NCBI RefSeq assembly: GCF_003752175.1 | Contig: NZ_RJVF01000014.1 | Location: 124,001-188,000, forward strand | Length of the DNA: 64,000 nucleotides | Direction: 5' to 3' | Source: Comamonas sp. BIGb0124 | GTDB lineage: Bacteria > Pseudomonadota > Gammaproteobacteria > Burkholderiales > Burkholderiaceae_C | In this document: positions 1 through 9,329 of the stretch, piece by piece | How the letters are laid out: the number at the start of each line of letters is the position of its first letter | Numbering within the stretch: position 1 is the first letter of the stretch | Notes under the pieces: model-generated | Database searches by the model: none | Told to the model about the DNA's origin: nothing | Seen by the model: the letters and a program-made list of their open reading frames with translations, nothing else | Translations under genes and position numbers: made by a program

Positions 1-706
1 CCGGCTTGTCGAGCGCGGGCAGGCCGAAGGCGGCAGCCAGGCGGTCGGGGTCGGCGCTCGGGAAGGCCACGTCCAGGGTCTGCGATTTCTTGTCGGCGTA
101 CTCGATCTCGAACTCGGCGAGCGAGGAGGCGCAGTCGAAGCACCAGTAGACCGGCTTGAGGCCGCGGTAGACGTAGCCGCGCTCCATGACACGCTTGAGC
201 GCCCGCAGCTCGCCGGCCTCGTTGGCGTGGTTCATGGTCTTGTAGGGGTGTTCCCAGTCGCCCAGCACGCCCAGGCGCTTGAAGTCGGCCATCTGCTGCT
301 CGATCTGCTCGGTGGCGAAGGCGCGGCTCTTGGCCTGCATCTCGTCGCGGGGCAGGTTGCGGCCGTGCAGTTTCTCGATGGCGTTCTCGATGGGCAGGCC
401 GTGGCAGTCCCAGCCCGGCACGTACAGCGCGTCGTAGCCCTCGAGCTGGCGCGCCTTGGTGATCATGTCCTTGAGCACCTTGTTGACCGCATGCCCGATG
501 TGGATCTTGCCGTTGGCATAGGGCGGGCCGTCGTGCAGGATGAACTTGGGCTTGCCGGCGCGGGCGTCGCGCAGGCGTTTGTAGATGCCTTGTTCCTCCC
601 AGGACTGGACCCATCCCGGTTCACGCTTGGGCAGGTCGCCACGCATGGGGAAGGGGGTGTCGGGCAGGTTGAGGAACTTGCGGTAATCGGTGTTTTGCTC
701 AGACAT
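1..706 (-). CDS. ileS: Isoleucyl-tRNA synthetase, N-terminal part (runs off window)
   Basis: Class I aminoacyl-tRNA synthetase that charges tRNA-Ile in the cytoplasm. About 235 N-terminal residues are visible; the gene continues beyond base 1. The nucleotide-binding HIGH signature is intact ([10 protein letters not shown], around residue 64), preceded by the family segment HDGPPYANG and followed by [13 protein letters not shown]. The start is the ATG at 706-704, giving [20 protein letters not shown]. ribF lies upstream on the same strand, a pairing common in proteobacteria (ribF-ileS-lspA). The KMSKS loop and zinc domain lie outside the window. Identity is secure from motifs. Confidence 0.96.
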   Translation of the reverse strand, partial: MSEQNTDYRKFLNLPDTPFPMRGDLPKREPGWVQSWEEQGIYKRLRDARAGKPKFILHDGPPYANGKIHIGHAVNKVLKDMITKARQLEGYDALYVPGWDCHGLPIENAIEKLHGRNLPRDEMQAKSRAFATEQIEQQMADFKRLGVLGDWEHPYKTMNHANEAGELRALKRVMERGYVYRGLKPVYWCFDCASSLAEFEIEYADKKSQTLDVAFPSADPDRLAAAFGLPALDKP

Positions 707-920
707 GATGGATGTCGACTTCTGGAACTACGGGATGCGTCACCCCTCGGAAAGCCGAGGGTGCTGCAGGGGTGGGGCGGACGGGGCGGCGGGCGGCTGC
801 GCCGGGCGTCAAATTCGGTCGCGCGTGGTCTGGCGGCGGGTACGCGTGTGCCCCTGGGTGGCATGGGCCAGGAGAAGAGGGGTGGGGCCGCTGTGCAGCC
901 TGTGCAAGGTGTTCACCCGG
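707..920 (-). other. ileS leader / ribF-ileS intergenic region with hairpin
   Basis: This 214-base gap separates the ribF stop from the ileS start on the minus strand. It contains an inverted repeat at 741-763 (arms cacccctcgg and ccgagggtg with a 4-base loop) in the ileS leader. There is no U-tract, so it is not an obvious terminator. It could be a leader structure or an RNA-stability element. No gene is supported here. Confidence 0.35.
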
Positions 921-1934
921 CTATTTTAGCGGCAGGGCTTCGGCGCGTGCGTCCCACCAGGCCCGGGCTTCGGTGCAGTCGTGTGCAATGCCGGCCGTCA
1001 GGGACTCGAGGCCGTCGTACTTGAGCTCGTCGTGGAGCTTGTGCAGCAACTCCACGCGGATGACCTGGCCATAGACTTCCTGGCCGCTGGCGGCGAGCCG
1101 GTCGGGCCAGTCGAGCACATGGGTTTCGAGCAGCACGCGGCCGCCGTTGACGTCGGAGGGGTCGAGCGAGGGGCGCACGCCCAGGTTGGCCACGCCCAGG
1201 CGCGGCGCATGGCTGCCCAGGGGGCCTTCGAGGCCGTGGACCTGGACCACGAAGATGCCGCTGGCTGCGGGTTTCCAGTGCGCGAACCGCAGGTTGAGGG
1301 TGCGGAAGCCCAGCGTGCGGCCCAGCTTGCGGCCATGCACCACGTGGCCGGAGATGGCATAGGGCCGGCCCAGCAGCCGGGCCGTGGCGGTCATGTCGCC
1401 TTCGGCCAGCGCCGCCCGGACGGCCGAGCTCGAGACCCGCAGGCCGTGGACTTCGTAGCTGTTCATGCGTGCCACATCGAAGCCCTGGCGGGCGCCGGCG
1501 GCATCGAGCAGCGCATAGTCGCCCGCCCGCTGCGCGCCGAAGCGGAAATCGTCGCCCACCAGCACGTAGCGCGCGCCCAGGCCCTGGCACAGCACCTGGT
1601 CGATGAAGGCCTGGGGCGACAGCGCGGCCAGTTGCGCATCGAAACGCAGCACCACCACCTGGTCCACGCCGCAGGCCTGCAACTGGTCGAGCTTGTCGCG
1701 CAGCGTGACGATGCGGGCGGGAGCCAGTGCGGGCTTGCCGAGGACCCGGGCGAAGTAGTCGCGCGGATGGGGTTCGAAGGTCAGCACGCACGAGGGCAGT
1801 CCGCGCTGCCGTGCCTCGCCGCGCAGGAGGGAGAGCATGGCCTGGTGGCCGCGGTGCACGCCATCGAAGTTGCCGATGGTCAGGGCACAGGCGGGTGCCA
1901 CGCCGGGGTGCTGGAAGCCTCTGAAAACTTGCAT
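921..1934 (-). CDS. ribF: Bifunctional riboflavin kinase / FAD synthetase
   Basis: Makes FMN from riboflavin and ATP, then FAD from FMN. The protein is 337 aa, normal for the family. The N-terminal FMN adenylyltransferase domain carries LTIGNFDGVHRGHQAML (near residues 17-33), including the GNFDGVHxGH nucleotide-binding motif. The C-terminal riboflavin kinase domain has GRTLGFRTLNLRF, where families usually read GFPTxNL, so the proline is replaced by arginine while the Mg-binding Thr is kept. The chosen ATG (1934) gives MQVFRGFQHPG. A longer in-frame extension exists but has no family support. ribF is divergent from the HNH gene and precedes ileS. Confidence 0.95.
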   Translation of the reverse strand: MQVFRGFQHPGVAPACALTIGNFDGVHRGHQAMLSLLRGEARQRGLPSCVLTFEPHPRDYFARVLGKPALAPARIVTLRDKLDQLQACGVDQVVVLRFDAQLAALSPQAFIDQVLCQGLGARYVLVGDDFRFGAQRAGDYALLDAAGARQGFDVARMNSYEVHGLRVSSSAVRAALAEGDMTATARLLGRPYAISGHVVHGRKLGRTLGFRTLNLRFAHWKPAASGIFVVQVHGLEGPLGSHAPRLGVANLGVRPSLDPSDVNGGRVLLETHVLDWPDRLAASGQEVYGQVIRVELLHKLHDELKYDGLESLTAGIAHDCTEARAWWDARAEALPLK

Positions 1935-2138
1935 GGGGCGGATTATCCCGGGATTGGCGTCTGCGGGGGGCTTGAGGGACAAACGAGAGCGCGGGCCCTG
2001 GCCTCTGCACGGACTTCGTGCGGACATGCGCCAGTCAAGGGGATTGTGTATATATTACGGACAGGGGGGGCCGTGTGGCCGCCTGCTGCTGTACCTCGGT
2101 TTTGCCTGTTCCATCACGGATGTCGATCGGAGGTTGCG

Positions 2139-2696
2139 TTGAAGGTTCTCAAACTCTCGGCCCAGGGTCTGCCGCAGTCCTGGCTGACGCTCGAGGAAGC
2201 GGTGCTGCACTATGCCGCCGATGCCGTGCGCTGGGAGGTTGGAGAGCAGGTGGCCGTGTTCCGGGGCGGCATCAATGCGCGCACGGGTCTGCAATCCACG
2301 CTGTCGATCAGCAGCATCATCGGCACCAAGGGCGTGCCCGGCATCAATCCGTTCGAGATCAAGCCGGCGCTCTCCAACGGCAAGCTGTTTGCCCGCGACC
2401 GCAACGTGTGCGCTTACTGCGGACAGCATTTTGCCGACGACCATCTCACGCGCGAACACATCACGCCGCTGGCTCAGCGCGGCGCCGACCACTGGATGAA
2501 CGTGGTCACGGCCTGCCGCGCCTGCAACCACCGCAAGGCCAATCGCACGCCCGAGCAGGCCCGCATGCCGCTGCTCTACACGCCTTACGTGCCCACGCTG
2601 TGGGAAGACTTCATCCTGCGCAACCGGCGCATCCTGGCGGATCAGATGGAGTTCCTGATGGCTCACCTGCCCAAGACCTCGCGTCTCAACGGTTAG
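2139..2696 (+). CDS. HNH endonuclease family protein
   Basis: A 185-aa protein with an HNH nuclease fold. CAYCG and CRACN supply the four zinc-binding cysteines, and the segment between them carries TREHITPLAQRGADHWMN, which fits the catalytic HNH beta-beta-alpha-metal core. The start is inferred to be TTG at 2139, because cggagg at 2128-2133 lies 5 bases upstream and the translation from there (KVLKLSAQGLPQSW) looks like a real N-terminus. The frame is open further upstream but overlaps ribF antisense. Such stand-alone HNH proteins are widespread in Burkholderiales and their substrate is unknown. It is transcribed divergently from ribF across about 200 bases. Confidence 0.85.
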   Translation: MKVLKLSAQGLPQSWLTLEEAVLHYAADAVRWEVGEQVAVFRGGINARTGLQSTLSISSIIGTKGVPGINPFEIKPALSNGKLFARDRNVCAYCGQHFADDHLTREHITPLAQRGADHWMNVVTACRACNHRKANRTPEQARMPLLYTPYVPTLWEDFILRNRRILADQMEFLMAHLPKTSRLNG

Positions 2697-2725
2697 GTCG
2701 CCCTCGCGCCGGCCGATTCGGGTCG

Positions 2726-4192
2726 TCAATCGAGGGGCACGTCCTGCGGCTTGTGGGCGTCTTCCTTGCGGCTGCGCACGTCCGGGTGATCGTCGGCCTC
2801 GAGCTGCCAGAAGATCCAGGCCGAAGCGGCGGTGATCAGGCCGATGCAGATGAACGCGGCATGGAAGGTGTCGAGCGTGTCGAAGCCGGGGCGCGGCTCC
2901 AGCCACTGCTCGAAGGTCGAGAGCAGGGCGGCGGCGACGGTCACGCCCATGCTCATGGCCAGCATCTGCACCATGGACAGCATGCTGTTGCCGGCGCTGG
3001 CGTCGGTCGTTTCCAGATCCTTGAGCGTGACGGTGTTCATGGCGGTGAACTGCAGCGAGTTGAAGGCGCCGAAGACGACCAGCATCAGGATCTTGAGCGG
3101 CAGCGGCATCTCGGGGCCGATCAGCGAGAAACTGGCGATGAGCACGCCGATGAGCAGCGTGTTGCCCACCAGCACGCGCCGGTAGCCCTGGCTGCGGATG
3201 AGCGGCGTGGCGAAGCGTTTCATGCCCATGCTGGCCAGGGCCACGGGCAGCATCATCATGCCGGCCTGCATGGGGCTGTAGCCCAGGCAGACCTGCAGCA
3301 GCAGCGGGATCAGGAAAGGCATGCTGCCGCTGCCGATGCGCGCAAAGAGGTTGCCCAGCAGGCCGACGCGGAAGCTGCCGTTGCGAAACAGCATGGGCGA
3401 GAACAGGGGCGCGGGGTGCCGCAGCGCATGCAGCCAGTAGGCGGCCAGCCCGGCGAAGCCGCCCAGCATGAGGACGACCACCAGCGCGCGCTGCATGCCG
3501 ATGCCCGAGAGGCCGTCGAGCGACAACGAGATCGAAACCATGGCGATGGCCAGCAGCAGGAATCCGCTGAGGTCGAAACGATGGGGCAGGATGGCGCGGC
3601 TGTCCGGCATCCAGCGCAGGGTGGCGATCCAGCCCATCAGGCCCACGGGCAGGTTGATGAGGAAAATCCAGTGCCAAGAGAGGGTTTCGACCAGCCAGCC
3701 GCCCAGGGTCGGGCCGAGCAGCGGACCGATCAGGCCGGGAATGGCCACGAAGCTCATGGCCTGGAGGAATTTCTCGCGCGGGTAGTTGCGCAGCACGGAG
3801 AGCCGGCCCACGGGCAGGAGCAGCGCGCCGCCGCAGGCCTGCAGCACCCGCGAGGCCACCAGCTGGCTGAGCGTGTGCGACATCGCGCAGGCGGCCGAGC
3901 CGAGGGTGAACAGCGCGATCGAGACCAGAAACACGCGGCGCGTGCCGAAACGATCGGCGACCCAGCCCGAGGCGGGAATCAGCATGGCCATCGTCAGCGA
4001 ATAGGCAATGACCACCGATTGCATGCGCAGCGGGCTTTCCGCCAGGCTGGCCGCCATGGAGGGCAGGGCGGTGTTGACGATGGTGGCGTCCAGCGTCTGC
4101 ATGAAGAAGGCCACGGCCACCAGCCAAAGCAGGTGCGGTGGCGGATCGGGCTGGGCGTCGACGGCGGGCGGAGCGGCGGAGAGGGGCGTCAT
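2726..4192 (-). CDS. MFS drug transporter, DHA2 family (MdtD-like)
   Basis: A 488-aa inner-membrane proton-coupled exporter. Translation gives MTPLSAAPPAVDAQ and then a first membrane helix with the DHA2 signature LDATIVNTALPSMA. The loop-2 motif A (GWVADRFGTRRVFL) and motif C (GLIGPLLGPTLGGWL) are present. About 14 hydrophobic segments fit the DHA2 subfamily, with closest resemblance to MdtD/YegB-like permeases. No adaptor or outer-membrane partner is adjacent and it stands alone, convergent with the HNH gene. Substrate cannot be predicted from sequence. Confidence 0.88.
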   Translation of the reverse strand: MTPLSAAPPAVDAQPDPPPHLLWLVAVAFFMQTLDATIVNTALPSMAASLAESPLRMQSVVIAYSLTMAMLIPASGWVADRFGTRRVFLVSIALFTLGSAACAMSHTLSQLVASRVLQACGGALLLPVGRLSVLRNYPREKFLQAMSFVAIPGLIGPLLGPTLGGWLVETLSWHWIFLINLPVGLMGWIATLRWMPDSRAILPHRFDLSGFLLLAIAMVSISLSLDGLSGIGMQRALVVVLMLGGFAGLAAYWLHALRHPAPLFSPMLFRNGSFRVGLLGNLFARIGSGSMPFLIPLLLQVCLGYSPMQAGMMMLPVALASMGMKRFATPLIRSQGYRRVLVGNTLLIGVLIASFSLIGPEMPLPLKILMLVVFGAFNSLQFTAMNTVTLKDLETTDASAGNSMLSMVQMLAMSMGVTVAAALLSTFEQWLEPRPGFDTLDTFHAAFICIGLITAASAWIFWQLEADDHPDVRSRKEDAHKPQDVPLD

Positions 4193-4606
4193 GCGATGAG
4201 GCCGCAGCCAGAAATGCCGGTGCGGCAGGGGGCATTCTCGGCGAAATGGCAGGATCTGGCGATGAGCGGGGTGGCCCGGGCCTCGTCCCGGCGCTTGTGT
4301 CCGGCCCGGGGCCGGACGCACTATCATCGGCGGCAGAGCCGCAGGCCGTATCCAACGCACACGGCGCATGGTCCGACAGACCCCGGCCGACCGCTGGCGA
4401 GACACTGGCAGGCCGTGCCGGCTCGTGCGACCCCCGCGTGTCGCGCCGGAAGACGGCCCTGGCAGGCGGGTTAAGCGCGGGCTGCCGGGTGCGGTCCGGC
4501 CGACTGGTATTACATTGTGAGTTGAATGGCGCGCGTGCCTAAAGCTGGTCGGGCAACGCGTCTCTTGTTTACAGACCACTGAAAACCCCAAGAAGGAGCA
4601 TTCCAG
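4193..4606. other. Divergent intergenic region between MFS gene and sodA
   Basis: These 414 bases contain no convincing gene. The right half should hold the sodA promoter; an extended -10-like TGGTATTAC lies at 4505-4513 but no good -35 is visible. A strong Shine-Dalgarno (agaaggag, 4591-4598) precedes the sodA ATG. The left half must carry the transporter promoter on the minus strand, which could not be picked out. Confidence 0.4.
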
Positions 4607-5239
<633 letters not shown>

Positions 5240-5255
5240 CCAGAAGACGTCTCGT

Positions 5256-5321
5256 GCGCGGGCGTTGCCCGCGCATGGCGGCGCAGAGTCCGGCTCTCCC
5301 GGTGAGGCCGGACTTTTTTTT
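5256..5321 (+). terminator. Intrinsic terminator of sodA
   Basis: The main hairpin has arms agtccggc (5287-5294) and gccggact (5307-5314), followed by an eight-T run (5314-5321). A second GC-rich hairpin (gcgcgggc/gcccgcgc, 5256-5274) precedes it. The T-tract is only on the plus strand, so it serves sodA and not the convergent EAL gene. Confidence 0.9.
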
Positions 5322-5343
5322 GGCCGCTGCCGGGCGGCAACGG

Positions 5344-6975
5344 TCAGGCGGACGAAGCCGCGAGTGCGGAGGGCGGCAGGCCGGGCTTCTGCGGGTGGGC
5401 GGCCTGGTAGGCGGCGCGCCACAGGCTGAAATCGTGCGCGCGCAGCGGCTGTGAATAGAGAAAGCCCTGGCCGTAGGCCACGTTGGCCTGCCTCAGGAAG
5501 TCGGCCTGGCCCTCGGTCTCGATGCCTTCGGCGATCAGGGCCAGGTTCAGGCGCTGCGCCAGCGCGATGAGGGTGTCGAGCACCACCGAGGTGACCGAAC
5601 CGGTGCCGATGCCCCGGACGAAGGAGCGGTCGATCTTGATGAAGTCGGCCTTGAGCCACTCGAGGTAGGCCAGGGACGATTGCCCGGTGCCGAAGTCGTC
5701 GAGGGCCCACTGCACACCCTGCCGTCTCAGCAGAGCCATGTTGTGGTGCACATTGTCCTGATCGGGCAAGGCCTCGCGTTCCGTCACTTCGAGGGTCAGG
5801 ATGGGCGCGTCCGGTCCCATCTGGCGTATGAGCCGCTGCACGTCGCCGACGAACTCGGGGCTGGCGACATGCGAACCGCTGACGTTGATGCCCAGGTGGT
5901 CGCCCGGGCGCAGGCCCAGTGTCGGGAGATCGCGCGCGACGAGCCCGAAGATGTGGCGCGTGAGGTCGGCGATCTGGCCGTTTTCTTCGGCGATCGGGAT
6001 AAAGAAGTCCGGCCGCATGGGCCCGGCGCTGGGGTGCTGCCAGCGGATCAGCGCTTCGACGCCGCCCAGGGTGCCGCTGTCGAGCGAGATCACCGGCTGG
6101 TAGACCATGTGGAACTGGTGGCGCCGCATGGCCCGGGTGATCTCGCCGGTGAGGGAGAGCTGCCGGCTGCACACCAGATGCGCGAGATAGGCGGCAAACA
6201 GGCCGGCCAGCGCGATGATGGGCAGGGTATCGCGCCAGATGCCGGAAATGTCGCGTGCCGCGTAGGCCGGCATCAGACGGTTGCTGACCTCGAAAGGAAA
6301 CTGCTGCGAGCGCACGGTCTCGAGGGTGCCGTTCGACGACTGATGGGCATTCCTGCCGGGTGCGGTCGGATGGCGTTTGGAGGTCGCGAGCAGCGCACGG
6401 CCGTCGACCAACTGCATGTCGATGTCGAAATGCGATTCGGCCTCGGCGGCGACCTGGATGTCCTGCAGGTAACGCTCGTCGATCACCGCCAGCACGCCGC
6501 TCTGCCCGCCTTGGTTGAGCGTGACCAGCACCGCGCCCCGGTCGGTCACGAAAGGCGTGCGGTCGGTAGGCGTGATGGCCCGGCCCGGCGGCAGGCTGTG
6601 CAGATCCTTGTAGACCGAGATCGGCAGATCGATGTTGCCCAGCAGGGACGAGCAGTAGATGCGGTCGTCCTGGATCAACAGCAGGGCCCGGAAATACGGC
6701 CGCAAGGTGCTGAGCTCGCGCAGCGACCGGTTGACGCCGTCGTCGCAGGGGCGTCCGAGCAATTCGGCGGTATCCCGGATGGTTCGATCGGTGCTGGAAA
6801 AGATGCGGTCGAGCTGGCGCAGGACCAGGGTGGCGGTGAGGGTCACCTCGCTTTCGGCCCGGCGTTCGGCCTCGCGCATGACCAGCGGATAGGCCAGCAG
6901 CATCGGCAGAACGGCGGCCGCCAGCACGATGGCCACGTGCCAGCCGCGCCGATGGCGAGGTGTGGAGATCTTCAT
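5344..6975 (-). CDS. Membrane CSS-motif EAL-domain c-di-GMP phosphodiesterase
   Basis: A 543-aa inner-membrane enzyme predicted to hydrolyse cyclic di-GMP to pGpG. One membrane helix near residues 13-32 is followed by a periplasmic CSS-motif sensor domain (RIYCSS, Cys-Ser-Ser at about 108-110), then a second helix near 242-262. The cytoplasmic EAL domain from about 278 has all the catalytic signatures: GGVEALIRWQHP (EAL), NVSG, LTLEVTERE, LDDFGTGQSS, KIDRSFV, IAEGIET and GQGFLYS. It is therefore likely active. In E. coli, CSS-EAL proteins respond to periplasmic redox state (DsbA/DsbB), which is suggestive next to sodA but unproven here. Start is ATG at 6975. Confidence 0.93.
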   Translation of the reverse strand: MKISTPRHRRGWHVAIVLAAAVLPMLLAYPLVMREAERRAESEVTLTATLVLRQLDRIFSSTDRTIRDTAELLGRPCDDGVNRSLRELSTLRPYFRALLLIQDDRIYCSSLLGNIDLPISVYKDLHSLPPGRAITPTDRTPFVTDRGAVLVTLNQGGQSGVLAVIDERYLQDIQVAAEAESHFDIDMQLVDGRALLATSKRHPTAPGRNAHQSSNGTLETVRSQQFPFEVSNRLMPAYAARDISGIWRDTLPIIALAGLFAAYLAHLVCSRQLSLTGEITRAMRRHQFHMVYQPVISLDSGTLGGVEALIRWQHPSAGPMRPDFFIPIAEENGQIADLTRHIFGLVARDLPTLGLRPGDHLGINVSGSHVASPEFVGDVQRLIRQMGPDAPILTLEVTEREALPDQDNVHHNMALLRRQGVQWALDDFGTGQSSLAYLEWLKADFIKIDRSFVRGIGTGSVTSVVLDTLIALAQRLNLALIAEGIETEGQADFLRQANVAYGQGFLYSQPLRAHDFSLWRAAYQAAHPQKPGLPPSALAASSA

Positions 6976-7115
6976 GGCGTGAACTTCCCCCTCCGGGTAC
7001 TCCGCAGCACGCAGTCGGCCCGGCAGGCCGCCATGCGCGGATGTTTGCCACGACTATGCCATGGACGCGCGCGATACACCCTTTTTATTGCGATGCACAG
7101 AGACCACAGCCAATA

Positions 7116-7171
7116 GTTGATCCGTCAATGGTGTCATGACAATTGTTGACCAGTCAAATAAAATTGCGCCA
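7116..7171 (+). promoter_or_regulatory. MarR-efflux promoter with two palindromic operators
   Basis: A near-consensus promoter is visible: -35 ATGACA (7136-7141), 17-base spacer, -10 TAAAAT (7159-7164). Two copies of the palindromic element GTTGAYCMGTCAA lie at 7116-7128 and 7145-7157. The second fills the spacer between -35 and -10, the first sits just upstream of -35. This arrangement predicts autorepression by the MarR protein. The expected transcription start falls on or beside the A of the ATG at 7171, so the mRNA would be leaderless. Confidence 0.75.
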
Positions 7172-7728
7172 TGACTGGACAAACTCCCCCCGCCGAAACG
7201 CCGGAAATCCCCCGGCATTCCCGCGACAGCGCGGGCTGGTTGATGAAATCCATCCTGTTGCACATGCGCATGGAGATGGACAAACGCATGGAATCCGTCG
7301 GCCTGACGGACGCCCAGTGGACACCGATCCTGCATCTGGCTTCGGGCGAGGGCAGAACGGCGGCCGAGCTGTCGCGCAACTGCCTGCAGTCGCCCGGCGG
7401 CATGACCCGCATGCTCGACCGGCTGGAGGCCAAGGGCCTGGTCGAGCGCGTGCGCTCCCGGAACGATCGCCGGGTGGTCAACCTGGTACTCACCGAAGAG
7501 GGGCTGTCTGCCGCACGGTTCGTGCCGGACATCCTGCGCGAGGTCAACGAACAGGCGCTCGAAAACCTGAGCGCAGACGAAGCGCGGCAGCTCAAGTCCC
7601 TGCTCCAGCGGGTGCTCGGCACGCTCGAAGACCGGGTGGCCGCGCGCGCGGCCGGCACCACCGGCGTGTCGGATTCCGACGCGCTCACCGATTCCATCGA
7701 TTCCGCCGACCAGGACGGCACACCATGA
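7171..7728 (+). CDS. MarR-family transcriptional repressor of the efflux operon
   Basis: A 185-aa winged-helix regulator. The helix-turn-helix region AELSRNCLQSPGGMTRMLDRLEAKGLVERVRSRNDRR has the MarR recognition helix and the DR wing motif in order. The first gene of a four-gene efflux operon; its TGA overlaps the ATG of the outer-membrane factor gene (ATGA at 7725-7728), so translation is coupled. EmrR/MarR family regulators of this type are released by amphipathic drugs. No Shine-Dalgarno is visible before ATG 7171, consistent with a leaderless message. A C-terminal Asp/Ser-rich tail (about 20 residues) is not typical of the fold. Confidence 0.92.
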   Translation: MTGQTPPAETPEIPRHSRDSAGWLMKSILLHMRMEMDKRMESVGLTDAQWTPILHLASGEGRTAAELSRNCLQSPGGMTRMLDRLEAKGLVERVRSRNDRRVVNLVLTEEGLSAARFVPDILREVNEQALENLSADEARQLKSLLQRVLGTLEDRVAARAAGTTGVSDSDALTDSIDSADQDGTP

Positions 7729-9251
7729 CGCTTCTTTCTTCTTTTCCCATGCGGCAGCCGCTGGCCGTCGTCTCGGCTGCGGCCCTGTTGATGCTGGCCG
7801 GCTGTGCCGACATGCGCGGTCTCGATCAACAGGCACGGGCGCAGATGCGCACCTCGCAGTCGCTGGGCCTGCCGGCGGCGCAGCAGCCGGTGTCCGGAGT
7901 GCAGGCTGCCGATGCGGCGGCCTTGCCTGCCGGCGTGCAGGACGCCTGGTGGCGCCAACTGGGCGACAGCCGGCTCGACGCCCTGGTCGACCAGGCCGTT
8001 GCCGGCAACCCCGACATCCGCATGGCACGGGCGCGGCTGGAGCAGGCCTGGGCGCAGACCCAGATCGAGCGCGCGGACGATCTGCCGCGGGTCGATGCCC
8101 AGATGAACGTCACGCGCAAGCGCTATACGGAAAACGGCCAGGTGCCCGTGCCGCTGGCCGGCAGCGTGCGCAACGACGCCCTGCTGCAGCTGAACGTGGG
8201 CTGGGAGCTGGATCTGTTCGGCAAGAACCGGGCGGCACTCGAGGCCGCGATCGGCTCGGCCCGCGCGGCCCAGGCCGACGAGCAGGCTGCGCGCCTGGTG
8301 CTGGCCAGCCAAGTGGTGCAGGGTTATGTGCAACTGGCTCGCCTGCAGGCCCAACTGGCAGTGGCCGAACGCGCGCTGGCGCAGCGCGACGAGACGCTGC
8401 GCCTGGTGCGTGACCGTTACGCCGCCGGCCTGGACACCACGCTGGAGGTGCGCCAGAGCGAAGGCGGCCTGCCCGATGCCCGTCTGCAGATCGAACAACT
8501 GGGCGAACAGATCGCGCTGGCCCGCAATGCGCTGGCTGCGCTCATCGGCGAGCCTGCGAAGGCCGCTTCGATCGAGGTGGGCGACTTGCAGGCCCTGCAA
8601 GGGCTCGAATTGCCGCGGCAACTGCCGGCCAGCCTGCTGGGCCGGCGAGCCGACGTGGTGGCGGCCCGCTGGCGCGTGGAGGCCGCGCGCCGGGGCATCG
8701 ACAGTGCCCAGGCGGCATTTTTCCCGGACATCAACCTGACGGCATTCGCCGGTCTCTCCAGCCTGGGGCTGGACCATTGGCTCAACGGCAGCAGCCGCCA
8801 ATGGGGCGTGGGGCCGGCCATCACGCTGCCGGTGTTCGAAGGCGGCCGTCTGCGTGCCAATCTGCGCGGCGAAGCGGCCGGCTACGACCTGGCCGTCGAA
8901 ACATACAACCGGACGGTGATCGGCGCCGTGCACGACACGGCCGATCAACTGGCCTCCATCGATGCGGTCGCCCGCCAGCAGCGCGAACAGGCCCAGGCCG
9001 GCGCCGCAGCGCAGAGCGCCTTCGACATCGCCCGCCAGCGGTATGCCGCCGGCCTGGGCACCTATCTCAACGTGCTGACGGCCGAGACCCAGGTGCTGGT
9101 GCAGCGCCGGCAGGCCGTGGACCTGACGGCCCGGGCCCTGACGACCCGGGTGGCACTGGCCCATGCGCTGGGCGGCGGTTATGCCGGCGACCCGGACGGC
9201 CCGTTGGCCCAGGCCCAGCCTGCCGGCCCGGGCCCGACCGGCCCGCACTGA
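7725..9251 (+). CDS. Outer-membrane efflux lipoprotein, NodT/TolC family
   Basis: A 508-aa outer-membrane channel for the tripartite pump encoded by the next two genes. The N-terminus has a lipoprotein signal with lipobox LAGC (residues about 22-25) in MTLLSSFPMRQPLAVVSAAA. Two TolC/OEP repeats follow, with WWRQLGD, NPDIRMARARLEQAW, VGWELDLFGKNR and AAFFPDINLTAFAGL typical of NodT proteins. The ATG was chosen because it overlaps the marR stop and gives a complete signal peptide. A short linker of 78 bases leads to the adaptor gene. Confidence 0.93.
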   Translation: MTLLSSFPMRQPLAVVSAAALLMLAGCADMRGLDQQARAQMRTSQSLGLPAAQQPVSGVQAADAAALPAGVQDAWWRQLGDSRLDALVDQAVAGNPDIRMARARLEQAWAQTQIERADDLPRVDAQMNVTRKRYTENGQVPVPLAGSVRNDALLQLNVGWELDLFGKNRAALEAAIGSARAAQADEQAARLVLASQVVQGYVQLARLQAQLAVAERALAQRDETLRLVRDRYAAGLDTTLEVRQSEGGLPDARLQIEQLGEQIALARNALAALIGEPAKAASIEVGDLQALQGLELPRQLPASLLGRRADVVAARWRVEAARRGIDSAQAAFFPDINLTAFAGLSSLGLDHWLNGSSRQWGVGPAITLPVFEGGRLRANLRGEAAGYDLAVETYNRTVIGAVHDTADQLASIDAVARQQREQAQAGAAAQSAFDIARQRYAAGLGTYLNVLTAETQVLVQRRQAVDLTARALTTRVALAHALGGGYAGDPDGPLAQAQPAGPGPTGPH

Positions 9252-9329
9252 ACCGCAGACCCCGCTGAACGGCAACGGGCTTTCCGCTGAATTCTTTCCC
9301 GCTTTTCTCCCGCTATCGAGACTGAAAAA

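Noticed and set aside
2018-2138. Longer N-terminus for the HNH endonuclease
   Set aside because: The frame is open upstream but crosses the ribF start antisense; the Shine-Dalgarno and family-like N-terminus support TTG at 2139.
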